Below, piece by piece: positions 22,001 to 35,219 of a stretch of 64,000 nt of DNA. The stretch covers positions 1-64,000 of the forward strand of contig JAOALB010000098.1 in assembly GCA_025331125.1 (NCBI GenBank), given 5' to 3'. Both the position numbers and the translations under genes were made by a program. Source of the DNA: Mycogone perniciosa. Taxonomy: Eukaryota > Ascomycota > Sordariomycetes > Hypocreales > Hypocreaceae. How positions within the stretch are numbered: position 1 is the stretch's first letter; every line of letters starts with the position of its first letter. Below the pieces are notes generated by a model, which did not search any database, was not told the DNA's origin, and saw only the letters and a list, made by a program, of their open reading frames with translations.

Positions 22001-23213
22001 CTAAACTCCCTCAATGCCCTCCAAGTCCTTCGCCGTCACCTCAAACCGCCATCCAAACTGATCCTCCGCCTTGCCCAACTGAATCGCCTTCAAATGACTC
22101 AACAGCTTCAAACACACCGCACCGGCATCCTCCTGCTCCGCCGGAATATACGTCACCGTCTCGGCCCCATCATCACCCGTCACCCTCGGCCCAGCAGGCA
22201 GCAACTTCGTCCCACGCCTCGTAATGGACCGGATCGGCACCAACGCCGCCGCCGTTCCCGCCGCAAACACCTCCGCAAAGGCCGGCAGCTCCGTGTACTT
22301 GATCGGCCTCTTCTCGACCTTCCAGCCGTAGCTCCGCGCAATCTGCTGCACACTGTCGCTCGTCACGCTGTCGATGACGCACTTCGAATCCGGCACGACC
22401 AGCGTGATGTCGTCCTCTCCGTTCTTAAGCACACCAATGAATCCGCTCGTGCTGAACTCATCAATGTCCTCATGCTTCGTACTGTCCAAGTGCAGAGTGA
22501 TTCCAAAGCCCTCTGTCCTAGCCTTGTCGCTCCACCGCAGCACAGGCGCGTAGTTGCCTCCTACCTTCGCATGTCCGGTACCATTCGGCGCCGCTCTGTC
22601 GAACTCATCCAGAATCAAGGCCTTGACAGGATGCGACCCGTGGTACACCCCCGTGGGAATCACAAACACGCAGAACGTATACTCCTCCGGGGCAGACAAT
22701 CCCAACTGCGCACTCGATCCGTAAATCTGGGGCCGAATATACAGCGCCGCGCCCGTCTCATGCGGCGGCACATATCCCGCATTCAGCGCGACCGCCGCGC
22801 GCACCGCCTTCAAGAACGTATCGACAGGCACGAGCGGCATACACGCCACATCTGCAGAGTGCTGCAGGCGCGTGGCATTGCGGTCCGGACGGAAGATGGA
22901 GATGCCAGCGCCGTTGGGCAGCCGGAAGGCCTTGAGACCCTCGTAGGCTTGTTGGCCGTAGTTGAGGGCGGGAGACATGCCGTGGATGCGCATGAAGGGA
23001 TCGGGTACGAACTTGAGGGGAGTCCATTGGCCTGTCTTCACGGAGTAGGTTGATTCGATGTGGCCGTTGACTGGAGAGGAGAGGCATTAGCGAGAGGCAA
23101 CGAATTGGTAGAATGAGAGAGAGAGAGAGAGAGAGCTGCTCACCCTCGCGGACCATGAAGCCCACCTTGGACCAGTCAATGGTATCAACCACCGGCGGAG
23201 GAAAGGCTGTCAT
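22001..23213 (-). CDS. Branched-chain-amino-acid aminotransferase-like enzyme (fold type IV PLP)
   Basis: Two exons (23213-23144 and 23070-22001) give 379 residues. The N-terminus MTAFPPPVVDTIDWSKVGF and the block ALNYGQQAYEGLKAFR are those of fungal BCAT-type enzymes, followed by YIRPQIYGSSAQLGLSAPEE. The PLP lysine is expected in GHAKVGGNYAPVL. The family transfers the amino group between leucine, isoleucine or valine and 2-oxoglutarate. No clear mitochondrial presequence is visible, so a cytosolic form is likely. Relatives of this subgroup (ToxF type) sometimes serve secondary metabolism, but no such cluster is visible around it. The 73-nt intron contains a GA microsatellite just inside the donor. 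Confidence 0.88.
23115..23135. repeat. GA microsatellite in aminotransferase intron
   Basis: About ten GA units within the intron, close to the donor site. On the transcribed strand this is a CT tract. Confidence 0.8.
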
Positions 23214-24352
23214 GATGTCTGTTGCTTCGTTGTTCGGAGAGGAAGAGTCACAGCTCTGAATTGAGTCGTCAGTCCTGCAAGAAAACGAGATACGTATGAA
23301 GAAAGAGAGAAGCTTTGCTAGCGAGAAAAAGAACCGCAGCAGCACGAGTCATACCTTAATAGTAGTTCGTCCTTCCTTTGGATTCGGAGGTATACTGCCG
23401 ATTTATAAAGCCGATTTCGGGGTTGTCGCTGACGGCACGGGCATTACCGCCGCTTCCGGCGCGGGGGATCGGGCTGAAAGGCTGAAGGGATTGCCCAATA
23501 TGCAATCCCTGCCATTAGCCACTCACCGAGAGCTCACCACCTCTCTCACCGAGCCTTCCAATGACCTATACCTGTCATGCCCCCCATCTGCAAGGCTACG
23601 ATGCCATGAGCTCATAGGTATCAAGAGCAAAATAAACGTCTTAATTGCAAGATCACAGAGATTTCCATACAGAATCATTCATACCAGAGTTGACTCGTAA
23701 TATTACTACTCCGTATGGAGTATTCCGTCCATTGACAAATCTCACGAAGCGAGTCCCGTATTAGTGGAGACTTTACATCACTACTTCGTACTCCGTACAT
23801 CTTAAATATATGCTCAATACGAAGTAGTACATACTAATAATATAGCCCATCCTTTGATTGATAGTCTGTACTCCGTATGCTATTTTTGCAATATGTTCGC
23901 CCGCCTAATCCCTACGTGATCGCCATTGCGAGTCCGAATACCCTATCATGACGACGATTACTAAAACATCCCAAGAATAGAAAAAAATAACCATCAAAAA
24001 GAAAAGACAGACAGGGTTGAGAGTCAGATAGGAAGAAGAACAGCCCAAGCAGGCAACTACTCGTGAGAGCTTTAAGTAGTAAAAAAAAAAAAAAAGTCCG
24101 TTCGCTTCATCCATTATCCATGGCTCAAAAATCCATGTGTCCCGTGGAGTGGGGTGTTCGGTGGTGCGCCTTGATTCATGAATCATGGAGCAAGCTTGAT
24201 GAAGCATATGCCAGGTATCAACAATCCCATAATATCCACATAATATCCCATGCGCCTCCTTTGCATATGCCAGAGACGCCTTCAACAAGGGAAAACATCG
24301 ATCGCTAAGACAAAAGAAAGAAAAAGGAATAAAGGGAATAAAAATGGAAATC
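23214..24352. other. Spacer between aminotransferase and trehalose genes
   Basis: Contains the aminotransferase promoter and the 3' flank of the trehalose gene. A cluster at 23707-23877 has three TACTCCGTA copies plus TACTTCGTA and TACGAAGTA variants in about 170 bases. No gene is seen. Confidence 0.55.
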
Positions 24353-27247
24353 TCATGATGATGAAAGAGATGCGAGACGTTGCAAGCAAGTGAGAACGCC
24401 TAGAACTGTTATTAGTATATAGCCCCCCATCATGACCGTGGACTGATTCACTTACCGCTAACACCTTGTGTCAATGTCGCCGTTGCCTCTGTGCTTCGAC
24501 TTCCGAGGCTGACGGTGACAACATGTTCAACCTTGCGCTCCTCGGCTAGGTGGTTGGCCCACTTGAACACCTTCTCATCCTCTCGGCCATCACCAATGAC
24601 CATCAGGAAGTCAACCGGATTCTTATGAGTCTCATCCGAGTTCAGGTGCGCCTTCAGCATCTCAAACACTTTCTGCGCCGCTGTGCTCTTTGTCCAGTCC
24701 AATGGTTCCACCAAAATGGCACCATCTGCAGCCAGTGCGTGCACTCGCTGCGACTCACACGCGTCATTGACATGGCTGGCACAGTCAGATGCCTGGCGAG
24801 ATGCCGATTCGTAGTCCTCTGCGTTGTTGTAGTGGAAGAGGAGACTGCAGCGCCGCTCCTCAATCTCAGCACCGGGAGTTCGCTCCAAGAAGTATCTCAT
24901 GATGGGCTTAACCGACTGCTTCCAGTTCATGATCCGAGAACCATCAGCCATCTCGACCCAGTCATCACTGCCGCAATCCTTGAGGAAGCATCCGTTCTCA
25001 GCAATGAGGCCCAGGTTAGGCACGCGTCGGAATACACGGTCCAGCTCTTCGGGTCGTCGGCCAGACATGACATAAACTGTGTTGCGTTCATCGAGCAGCA
25101 AGTCATTCAGGACGTCCAAAGTCCGCTGAGGACTGACGGGGATGATTTGGTTCACGGGACCCCAGCTGACAAGGGTACCTTCATAGTCAAGAATGAACAG
25201 CCTGCGCTTGGCATTTTGGTATTTCGCTGACACTGCAGGTATGGACAGACGAGGAACAGAAGTTTGGTCCCGCTTGTGCTGTTCCTCATACGCACGATCA
25301 AGACGGCCGAGGAACTCACTAAACCAGTGTGAGCCGGTTTGGTGGGCAACACACTCAAAGAGCTTGTCCCAGCGGCGTGTTTTCTCCTCCTCGCCCATTT
25401 CGAGTGCCTGCTTTATGGCCTCGGCACACTGGCGGTAATCCCAGGGGTTCACTGACAGCTCATTCTTTCCAAAGAGCGATGAGGTTCCGGTAAACTCGGA
25501 CAGGATGAGGGAGCCATGCTTCTTGTTGGGGAAGACTTTGCCATCCTGACAGAAGAGATACTCGTGGGAGGTGAGGTTCATACCTTCGCGCTGGCTGGTG
25601 ATCATCAGCGCGTCGGCAATGGTTAACAGTGCAAGATATTGTGCGTAGTCAATATCCTGCTTGAGATACACCACAGGCTGGTACGCCAAATTGGCCCATG
25701 AAGAATTGACGCGGGTGACGATATCGGACACGGCAGCGTCCAGGTCACTCGGTTCGCCAGAAGATAGGGCCACTTGGATCAAAACGGTGTTCTCCCGCCA
25801 CTGGGGGTTCTTGTTGAGGAACAGCTCATAGGCTAGCAGCTTCTGTCGCACGCCTCGCACATGATCAAGCTTGTCTCGTGCAACAATGAGTCTCTTGCCC
25901 TGGTAACGATCCTGCATGATGCTCAGCCACTTCATAACGTCGGCCTCCCCACGGTGCTTGTTCAGGCTGACAGGGTCGATGCCAATGGCCAGATTTACAA
26001 CATCGACAAATCGATCCTCGAGCTGTAGGCCGTCGGGTGTGGCCTCCACAGTGAGGATGCGGCTGCAGGTCTGCAGGAAGTGTCGGGTGTACTCGTGAAT
26101 CTGGAAGCCGACAAGATTTGCGCCGAGCATTCCCTCGAGCAGCTCCTTTCGGACAGCCAGGCAGCGGAAGACCTCAGACGAGGGGAAAGCAACGTGCAAG
26201 AAGAAACCAATCTTGGCTTCGGGCAGCTTTTTGCGCACCATGCCGGGGACGAGGAGCAAGTGGTAGTCGTGGATCCAAATGGCATCACCACGCTTCCAGT
26301 TCTGGACAATCTTATCGGCAAAGGCCTGATTGACCTTGACATAATACTTCCAAGAGTGGTCCTCATATGCCTTGCTCTTTGGGTTGTCCGGGATCTGGTA
26401 GTGGAAGACGGGCCAGAGAATCTGTTTGCAGAAGTGGGTGTAGTGGCCGTCGAAATCCTTGTCGGAGCAGAAGACAGCGAGCATGTCATGTTCTGTCGCA
26501 AGCGTATCCTCGATATCCTGCTTCTGCTGCGTAGCCTCGAGCGCATCGGTTGGCATCCCCAGTGTGCCGACCCAAGTGTAGTCGGACAGCTTGCCCTCGC
26601 GGGCTGCCGCCTCAGCGGCGTTGCGTAGCCCCCCATTGCCCTGATCGGCATTCACAACGCGCCATTGCGCAGAGGCAAAGACCTTATCATGGCTCTCGCT
26701 GCGAATGAGCGGCTTGGGCTGGACGACGCCACGACGACCCAACTCCTGGGCCTTTAGCAGGGTGCGACCGCTCTCAAAGATGTCGGCAGGAGGAGGCGTG
26801 CTGGCGCGCGACCTGGGCTGATTTACGCGACCGCCCCAAGCCTCAGTCTTGTCGGACGGGGAATTGTCGGCGTGAGGAAATTGGATGCGAAAGCCATCCT
26901 CGTTCGCGAAGGGATCGGGTGAAGTGGGCTCGTCGACAGGGGTGTGAGGAGGGGTTATGTCGGGTTGCGGCGAAAAGAGACTGGGCTGAGCATCGGGAAC
27001 GGGCGTCGCAGCGGTCTGCTTGGGAGAGGCAAAGAGCTTCTGATGGCGTTTCGAAAGAGTGTGTCGCCGAGGCGTTCCGGGCAGGTTGAACTGAATCGTC
27101 TTCGGGAGGAAGCTGTTGGGCCGCCACGCGGGGCGCATCGTTAGCTTGAGATCACAATGACGCAAGTGTGTAACTAATGACTCGTGGCTCAAGTGCTTTT
27201 CGATGAAGGGTTGCTGCCACTTACAGAGAGCAGATAAAGACAGTCAT
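24353..27247 (-). CDS. Trehalose synthase complex subunit, Tps3/Tsl1 type
   Basis: Three exons (27247-27225, 27112-24456, 24399-24353) give 908 residues. The first exon codes only MTVFICSL and is spliced to FLPKTIQFNLPGTP; the last restores the usual GVL-LQRLA ending. A disordered, Ser/Pro-rich N-terminus (to about 150) precedes a GT20 TPS-like domain (WIHDYHLLLVPGMVR, GFFLHVAFPSSEVFRCLAVR) and an HAD-type TPP-like domain (FILDYEGTL, YVMSGRRPEELDRVF, IGDGREDEKVF). The phosphatase motif reads DYEGT instead of DYDGT: the second Asp is Glu. With the AFPSSEVF variant this points to a regulatory subunit of the Tps1-Tps2 complex rather than the catalytic phosphatase. It would act in the cytosol in trehalose synthesis and stress response. 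An AGGGG stress-element-like site lies upstream (27523-27530). Confidence 0.88.
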
Positions 27248-30200
27248 GGTGGGCAACGAAGCTCAAAGATCCACGAAAGCTGTTGAGGCGCCAGAAGGCC
27301 GAAGGCAGAGACAGACGGAGAGATGAAGGAAGAAGTAGAAGAGGAAGAAGTGAAGGCACTACTTCGTCCCCAATGGGTTGCTGAAGACAGCTATCGTTAG
27401 AGCAAAGACATATGGGAGGAATGATTCGGGTGGTGCAGAAGTAGTAAGCGATGTTGTTGTAAGAGGATAGTTGGAAGAAGGAGGAGAGCTGCAGCTGGAG
27501 CTGTATTAGAGAAGACCTTTGGGAGGGGAGCTACAAGGCGAAGCTCCAATACCTGCTGCTATGCCGGTATAAGAGTACCTCGACTGTGGAGTTCGGTACC
27601 TGGTAGGTATGCAAAAAAAAACTGGCGCCAAAAAAATCTTTTGACGTGACTCGCGAGCCTTCGGATGCGCTGTTAATAATTATCGATGTGCAATCGACAT
27701 GGATTCGGCCGTACTCGTAAATGTTTCGGCTGGGCCGTGTTGAGCTACAGTCGCATTAGGAATACTGCATGCGGGGCTTTTTCTGGGAACAAGACACAAT
27801 TAGAACTTACACCAGGTTTTTTGTCTTTTAGCCCTGTCTGTCTCAAAGCCGCGCGCGGTAGTATTGACAATAATAACCGCCGATGCTTCGTACTCGTAGG
27901 AACAGGGTGACAATAAAATGACAAAAGGTCCTCTGACGTAATAATGTTTGGGCCCTGTTTGTGATTGAGGCAGAAGAGCCGGCTGACGTCCTCGACTTAT
28001 GAGGAGGAGGTTTTGGTCCGAGGCGCAAGCGAAGGAAGTTCGGGGGTACGTAGGACGGCGATCGGATTTATGACCACCAACCACACTTGTCAACTTGCCT
28101 TGCGAGGTGACTGAGTGGCTCAGATGCGTGCGCGCTTGTTGGGAGTCCGGTTGTTCTTCAAACGGAGGCTTCGATCCCCTTGTCGTCGTCGTCCTCTTTT
28201 TCCCGCAGAAGGGGGTCTCGGAGTAGCGGATACCTTAACCAACTTGGGGGCTTGGGACGCTCAAGCTTGCTTATGTACGGCTGCTGACACCACCAAGAGT
28301 CTATGTACGGACTACCCATGGCCGTGTTCAAGGCGTTGGGCTTGGCTGCGCCTTTATACGGCCCGCCCGATGAGATAGTGATAGTACCTGGCACCTTAGG
28401 TTCATGGGAGAGATAAAGAGGCGCAGGCTGATGTGGACAATATGTGCCACAAAACGCATACTCCGACTCATAAGTACCTCACCGTACTCTGACTGTACTC
28501 CATGGTGCATTCCATGCCAATGGGCACTAAGCTTATTCGTTTGCCTTGCGGGCCGTGGAACCTCATCAGACACCTCTTAAGCCTTAAGCCTATGCTATCG
28601 AGATTCGTCACCACACCCCCCCAAGACCTCTTACCAACAGAGGTTCAGAAAACGGGCTCATGGCTCAAGTATGAGCTCGTACATGGATGTACACACAGCG
28701 GGTCTTTTTTACGGTCCGTCTCTAAAATGCCCTCATTGGCGATGGGAAGGGCCGGTAAAGCCAGGTGGAGTCTTTTCCCTGGTTTGATGACCCATGAGAA
28801 TGGCTTTTGGGAGGGGTGACAAATTCCAGGATATCTCGGGATTTGATAAAAGCCTCCAACAAACGCAGGGATGAAAACAAAATGGACCAAAAAAAAAACT
28901 CAAGGCGTATCGCCTGTCATATTTTCTGGTTCCCTTTCCTTTGCTTCCCTTCAGCCCGTTTTCTGCATGAAAAGGGGTCTAAGACAATACTAACGATGTC
29001 TCTTTGCGCGACAAACACACACACACACACGCCAATCATTGAAACCAGCCTGAGACTCTTAGTTCATCATGTGGGAAGAAGGGCCGCTCCGTCTCGTTTT
29101 CTCGTTGGCCCTAGCCGCCGGGTGCAACATTACAGAGTCACCTTCTCCTCTCTGTGATAATGTCTGATGAATGTGTCTGTGAATGTGTGTACTCCGTACT
29201 ACTACGACGTTTGTCTAATAGCGCGTATTGGATTGCACTACTTTCAACAATAGTACCGGATTTGCGCGCTTTTTTGGTTGATTTCTCACTTTTGTGTTTT
29301 GTTCCGATTTGTCTCTCTGCAATTACTGCCCAATGTACAAATTGAGTCCCAACGGACCCTCCCTAGGTATGCGGATTATGGAGCTTTGGGGGTGGTGGCC
29401 TCTGCGTGCGGCTCGGTCTCAAACTTTGCAACCTGTTGCCGGCACTTATGATAATACATACATACTACTTTGTACTCCGTACATATTAATACTAATTCCT
29501 GACGGTTCCGGTGGTATTACCATTGGATAGTACCTAGCATAAACAGTATTAGTATTTTTCGTTTTTGTTAACCAACAGCAACGGTTATAGGCCACCCCGC
29601 ACAAGCAAAGGTTCCACCAGACAGTTTATCTTATTTATCGTGGAACTTTACTTACAACCCGTGATACTTCTACTTTGAACAAACTCACTCACTGACCAGC
29701 AGAATCCATAAGGCTTTAATGTCAGCCGCTGGCCGTCCCTTGGGGGCTTGGAACACCTAGCCCTGCCCTCCCTCCCTCCCTCAGCCCAGGTTGGGCATGG
29801 TCCCAAAAATCCTGCTGTCCTGGCTGCCCAGCCCAAACAGCCGAGAGAGCCTCCACGACCCAGGCCGGCGTTTCGTGGCGCCATCCCTCCACGGGGAACA
29901 GCAACCTGGATAGGAAAAGACTATCTGCAGTACTACCATGCATGGATACCGCCTAGATACCTGGGAGTACTCCGCACTTCGCGCACCAAACGGAGTCTCA
30001 TGTTTGTATGTATGTAAACGCGAGGTTTTCCTGTGGGCGTTTGCCAAAAACAAACGGCAAAGACAACAGAGAAGAGGCTATCACACATGTTCCCCGATTG
30101 GTCTCCCAACCCGGATCTTCGCCTCCCAGCTCACAGCCCAGCCCAGCCAAGTCCGCCACACCTACTACTAATCCCATGGGACTTTTCTCATGCACCGAGA

Positions 30201-31568
30201 ACCGCCCGCATGCATCATCATGGCCTTGCAAATTGGCCCAATGAAGGTGGACGCTTCACCTGCCCCGAGTGGTATTATGCGCCAAGCACCCGTGACATGG
30301 CACGGGTGGTAGTCCCATGCTTTATTCGCCGATCCCTCCCTAAAAGAGGGTCTGCAAGAGTGCGAATAGGAAGATTGGAAACATAAATCTCACGCTGCCA
30401 CTGGACCGACCGCACGAATCGTCAAAACGCCCTCCATGCCATGTCGCAGCCGTAGCAGTAGTATCGTATCGCCTTTCTTTTTATACCTCATGCTGGGGAG
30501 CAGGCTTACACCCACGTTTTACTGCCAACCGGTATCATTGGCCCTGTCGATCCCAATCCCATGTCACGCCTTGGCCGGCTTATCCTCCCCAATAACAACC
30601 TGCATATAGAGTACAGGTTGCATCTTGCGTGTGCGTAAACTCACCTCTTACTCGACAAACCTGCAGTGCATTAACGAGGTTTACCCAATTTACCCAACAC
30701 CACATCAAGCCCGCCAACAATAGTAACACATGCAGGGGTCGTCTTTTTCTGCTGTGAAACCTCAACAGCTTGAAGGTTGGTGAAGAGGAAAGACAAAAAA
30801 AGACCCCGCAACACCAGAAAAGCTTCTCGTGATCTCCACTAATTGCTGCCTCAACGCCTTAAACGGCGTAAACAGCCACACACGCAATCATGGAGAGAGA
30901 GAATGACGAAGAAGGGGAGGAGGAAGTTGTCGAGTCGATGTGCAAAAGTTATGGAAACGACGCTTAGGGTGTCTAATCCATCCATATACGAAGTAGATAC
31001 GAAGTACGAAGTACCAAATATCCATGCAACAGAATACCTGCCAAGAACCATGCTTATTGCACATCATACATCATCGTAAACGACTAAAACGCCACAGGCC
31101 AAGCTTCTCGCCAACAACCGGCCCATGGCTAAAGTTTCCCAGCGTCTTTACCCCGCACCACCGTCAATCACACCAACTTTGGCCAACGTTTGTGCCGTAT
31201 CGATCCATGACTCTTCAGAGGAGGTCGCAGCATGTAGCATGTAGCAGTCCGCAGTCCGTACATAACTGCTCGCCAGCAGGGTAGAATCGACCGCAGTCTC
31301 GCGCCCTTACCAGCACACGGTTACCCGAGGGCCCAAGAACAGACAGACAAGACAGTGCCTAATCTCACCACTCGGGCTGCACGGAGATTGTGCGATGCCA
31401 CTCACATCACATGCTCGGTCACTGGATACCTGCGCTGCTCGTCCTGCGAACAGTGGCAGTTCGAGCCAAGTATAAGCAAGCATGTGTGGCCGGCTCTGTG
31501 ATGCCGATGGGAGCTGCATCTCTCAAAACGTTCATGTCGCAACGTTTCCTGCTTCATGGCTGCCCCGA
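27248..31568. other. Large gene-free interval
   Basis: About 4.3 kb with no frame I can support; all open frames are under 120 codons, overlap each other and lack motifs. It includes the purine-rich trehalose gene leader (27300-27550), two TACTCCGTA copies (29190, 29473), TACGAAGTA-type copies near 30990, a short CA repeat (29014-29030) and long pyrimidine-rich stretches. An unrecognised noncoding RNA or a strongly intron-split gene cannot be excluded. Confidence 0.5.
29014..29030. repeat. Short CA microsatellite
   Basis: Eight AC/CA units in noncoding DNA. Confidence 0.7.
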
Positions 31569-33379
31569 TTAATTCCGCCACAACCGCACAGCCTTGTCTT
31601 TGCCTCCACTGCCTACTCGCTGTCCGTCAGGGCTCCAGTCCACCTAACGGAAGAGACGGATTAGCATGTGGTCCGGATTGCCCCTGGGATTGGCATAGAT
31701 AAGAATGAGGAGGGAGGGGGGGTAACTCACAGCAAAGACCTCATCCTGGTGCCCAGGTAAGTCTACGGCCAGTTTGCATGTCGCCATCGACCAGACCTTC
31801 AACGTTGTATCTTTCGATGCAGTCACCAGTAACCGACTATCTGCAGAGAAGGCACATTGGTAGATTGGCGCCACATGGCCACGTAGTGTGTTGATAAACT
31901 TTCCGTCCCTGCGCCGATCTCAACATTAGCTTGGATTGCGCCAGTCTGGTTTCCGTGTGTACAAACCTCGCACTCCAGATCTTGGTGTGATTATCCCATC
32001 CTGCGCTAGCGATGAGACTTCCGTCAGGGGAGAATGTGACATGGTTAATGGCTTTCTGGTGTCCCAGCAAACGCGCCACAGGTTTTGTGCCTTGGGAGGG
32101 ATCCCATAGGTACATGGTAAAGTCATCCTGAATGCATCGGTTAGAGCATAGAAACATAATCTAGGGGTTCTTCGCAACGTACCGAAGCCGACACAAGACG
32201 CTCAGCAATCTTGCCCTGGAATCTGGCCGCTTTCTCAAAGCGCTCCTTTGCCTTCTTTCTCTTCTCTTCCTCGGTGGTCGGCGTCGGCTGATGGTCGAAA
32301 AACGAAGTTCGTAGCGCAAAATCGGTAGACAGGGCCAGATGATTTACCCAATGGGCATGCGAGGAGAGAGTGTGCACAAGAGTTCCCTTCTCTGCGCTCC
32401 AAACTCTGACGGTCTTGTCATGGCTCGCCGAGTAGATGAGGCCTGTTCCTCCCCATTTTACACAACTGACACTGCTCCTGTGGCCTGACAAGACATGCTC
32501 AGTTCGCCCAGTGTTCACTGCCCACACTCGAATCGTCGCATCCTTGCTAGCACTGGCCAAACGTGGTGACTCATTTTCCCAAAGATGATAGGGTTCCCAG
32601 GCAATGTTGGTTACCCATTTCGAATGCCCAGTGAGTGCTCCAGGGCTGACAGCCTTTCCTGTCTCAGGATCCCATAGTCGCACGGATTTGTCCATACTTC
32701 CAGTGGCTAGGCGCATTCCATCAGGGGACCAGGCAACACATAACACCCAATGGGTATGCCCAGACAGAGTATACTTCGGGGTACCAGTTTCTGTATCCCA
32801 TATCCGCGCATTTTTGTCACCCGAACCGGTGGCTAGCCGACTGCTACTTGCGGGGCTAAATTGAGCTGCCAATATCGCTTCTCCGTGACCTGGTATCTTA
32901 TGGGACATGCGGGTTACAGCCTGCACCTTGAAGACAGCCTGTGGCTCTGCGCTAAGGGTTACAGTTGTCTCGAACGGATTCTCGATTCCATGACTACGTA
33001 GAAGCCCGAGAAGGTCTGTGGGGTATTGGTCGACGATTATATCAGTTTCCGGTATGTGTATTCGAAACCTGTATGGGAGAAACTCTTCCTTCTCCTAGAC
33101 TCACTGCATCAGCCAAAAACCTCACAAGTCAGTTTATGCAGGGAGCGCGCATACCCTAGCAAGAAGTGTATTCAAAAGCAGAGACAAATTCTTCTCGGAC
33201 GCATGGGCAAGAGGCACTTCAATCACATCGGCCATCTGCTTGCCGTCGCCGTCGAGGAAGCGAGCCTTGAAGGAGCCGGCCGGACCTTCAGATACCGCCG
33301 TGACATCTTGCTGGATTTGCGTTCGCTCGAGGTTTTCGCGCTTCTGGCGCTTGGAAGGGGGAGGTAAAACGGTCGCCAT
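31569..33379 (-). CDS. RSA4: Ribosome assembly WD40 protein Rsa4/Notchless
   Basis: Five exons (33379-33155, 33094-32183, 32127-31967, 31908-31731, 31643-31569) give 516 residues. The N-terminal ubiquitin-like (MIDAS-contacting) NLE domain contains EEFLPYRFRIHIPETDI and ends before HGIENPFETT. It is followed by eight WD40 repeats, for example RLATGSGDKNARIWDTETG, LATGSMDKSVRLWDPETGK, LASASKDATIRVWAVNTG and LIASAGWDNHTKIWSAR. A charged insert (TTEEEKRKKAKERFEKAARFQG) is characteristic of Rsa4. The protein is a pre-60S assembly factor removed by the AAA ATPase Rea1 in the nucleus. All splice junctions keep the repeats in phase; the last exon (VDWSPDGQRVGSGGKDKAVRLWRN) is clearly conserved. Confidence 0.95.
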
Positions 33380-33676
33380 GGCGAGAGAGCGACTGCACTT
33401 CTAGGAATCGCACTTGGTGTTGTGATAAAAGTTGGCGATGAACAGATAAAAGCCGTAAATGGTGGGGCGCATTGGCAAAAAATCTGGGAAAAATAAGGCG
33501 GTGAAGCGGGGGTGGGGCCCTCTGGTGCGAGCTGAGATGGCCAGTAACTAAGCTGCTAAGCTGCCCAAGCTGCCAGTCTCTGTATGAAGCAGCATTTCGC
33601 ATCCCCACCAGACGAACGTATTGGCAAATATCAGACACAAGAATGTTGTTAAAAATTCGTCAAATTATTCTTTGTT

Positions 33677-34716
33677 TCATTGCCCAGGCTGTCCCTCGGG
33701 CTGCGCCACCATGGACGGTCGACTACGCATTCGCTTGGCAGGACTAGCGAACTGTTGAAACTGTGGCGCCATTGCGATTCCAGGAAGCGGAACCGGCGTC
33801 TGAGTTGGATTCTGAGCCAGTTGGAAATGGGGTTCCTGGAGCAATGGCTGAAGGTGGGCAGCCTGCGCCTGCGCTTCTTGTTGAAGCTGGTGTTGCACAG
33901 CCTGTTGCTGCTCAGTGTGTTGGTGTTGCAATTGCTCTCCTTGCCGACGTTGACGGCGTGCCCGTTGCTTCTGTGTTGCCAGCTGCCTCCTGTTCTTATC
34001 AACCTGCAGATGGCGTTTGTCCTGGGCTTCCTGTCTCCGTTGGCGTTGCCAATCCTCGTTTTGCACGGCATAGACTGCGGCAATCCTGAGCTGCAGCTGT
34101 GCTAATGCGTTAAGTCGGTCTGGCTGGGACATGTTACGATACTCGGTTTTGAGCTGCTGGAATGTGTCTCCCGTGAGGCGAAGAGTTGCGTCCGGGATGC
34201 CTGCAAGATTGATCGCTGTGGCCGTGTCAGAATCGGGCCGAGGAGCTGTACTCGAAGGTTAGACCACTGGGGCCGTCCAATGGGGGCGATGAAGCACTCA
34301 CCTTCTTGCTCATCCATATCGTTGTCCTCATCCTCGCTCATCTCGCTGGGCGTTGGGGGTTCTGGCGTCCCAGGGGCATGATTATGCTGGTCGCAGGAGA
34401 TGGTCAACACCCAACCGCCTATGCTCTTGCGGTTCACGGCCTTGGCTTTCCAGGGGCAATCGGTCTTCTTGGTGGTAGTTTTATGCTTCGTAGCCATGCA
34501 TTTATAAGGCCGGCCGCCTCGATCGCAGACCAGATCACATCGCACAATGTCGTTGCCGGGGATGTCCGCGCCGCCCATCCTAGAGCGATGCGAGCGGGCC
34601 TTGACGATCTTGTAGCCTTGCTTCTCCATGCGACCGTTCAGATCCTTAATCAGGTCGTCGTATGTGTTGAAGACACCCGAATGTGGCACCGCAACGGCCT
34701 CAAGTATACCGAACAT
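33677..34716 (-). CDS. FAR1/WRKY-GCM1-like zinc-finger DNA-binding protein
   Basis: Two exons (34716-34302, 34245-33677) give 327 residues. Residues about 40-115 form a FAR1-type domain of the WRKY-GCM1 zinc fold: VRCDLVCDRGG with two Cys, a basic middle (KHKTTTKKTDCPWKAKAV), then WVLTISCDQHNHAP supplying HxH. An acidic stretch follows (SEDEDNDMDEQE). Exon 2 holds a short helical region and a long Gln-, Arg- and His-rich coiled-coil-like segment, then a Pro-rich tail. The protein is probably nuclear. This domain occurs both in host transcription factors and in MULE transposases; no transposase core is present here, so a transcription factor or domesticated domain is likely. The gene is divergent from MSH4 across about 500 bases. 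Confidence 0.8.
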
Positions 34717-35219
34717 TGTGGCGGGTGCTGCTGCTGCTGTTGCTGCTGTTGCGACTCTGCTGCGCTGCGGCGATAGGCGCTGGTTATCGATGGAGGACGT
34801 GTGGATTTGCTGTTGAACCTGTGCGGGCGGATGTGATTCGTGGCGGTTGAGACGTGGAGAATGGGTTGAGGGCGAAGGTTTGGGCTAAACTGCGGTCAAA
34901 TTGTCCTCTGTGCCGTTGACGAACCCCTAACCCTCAACCTGCAGGTACGTACCTCCTGTGTCTTGGGTCCTTCCACTTCATCCACAGAAGCTTCGCACTC
35001 CGCAGCAATCAGAGAAGGCAGGTACTGAAACCACTTCTACACTTCCAAAATTCTTTTTCTTCTTCTTTTTTCTTAGCAATGGAGATTTAATCTATTTCAA
35101 TGCCAGCATCCATCTCATCTTCAGGATTGCGATCCTCACTCAATTCTGTGACGTAACAGACAAGCGTCTTTATCCTCTCTCACCGTGATCAAAGTCAAAT
35201 AAATGACTGGCCACCCACC
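34717..35219. promoter_or_regulatory. Divergent promoter of the FAR1-like gene and MSH4
   Basis: The 503 bases between the two starts contain CTG/CAG-type triplets (34722-34752) in the FAR1-like leader and a pyrimidine-rich run (35048-35075) before MSH4. No TATA box is clear. Confidence 0.4.

Noticed and set aside
21893..23053. 386-codon plus-strand frame
   Set aside because: Antisense of the aminotransferase exon; Arg/His-rich composition typical of a shadow frame.
28090..28185. Possible tRNA (Ser/Leu-like A box CTGAGTGGCTCAGA and B-box-like GGCTTCGATCC)
   Set aside because: Acceptor stem ends do not pair, the T stem has mismatches and no convincing anticodon arm can be drawn.
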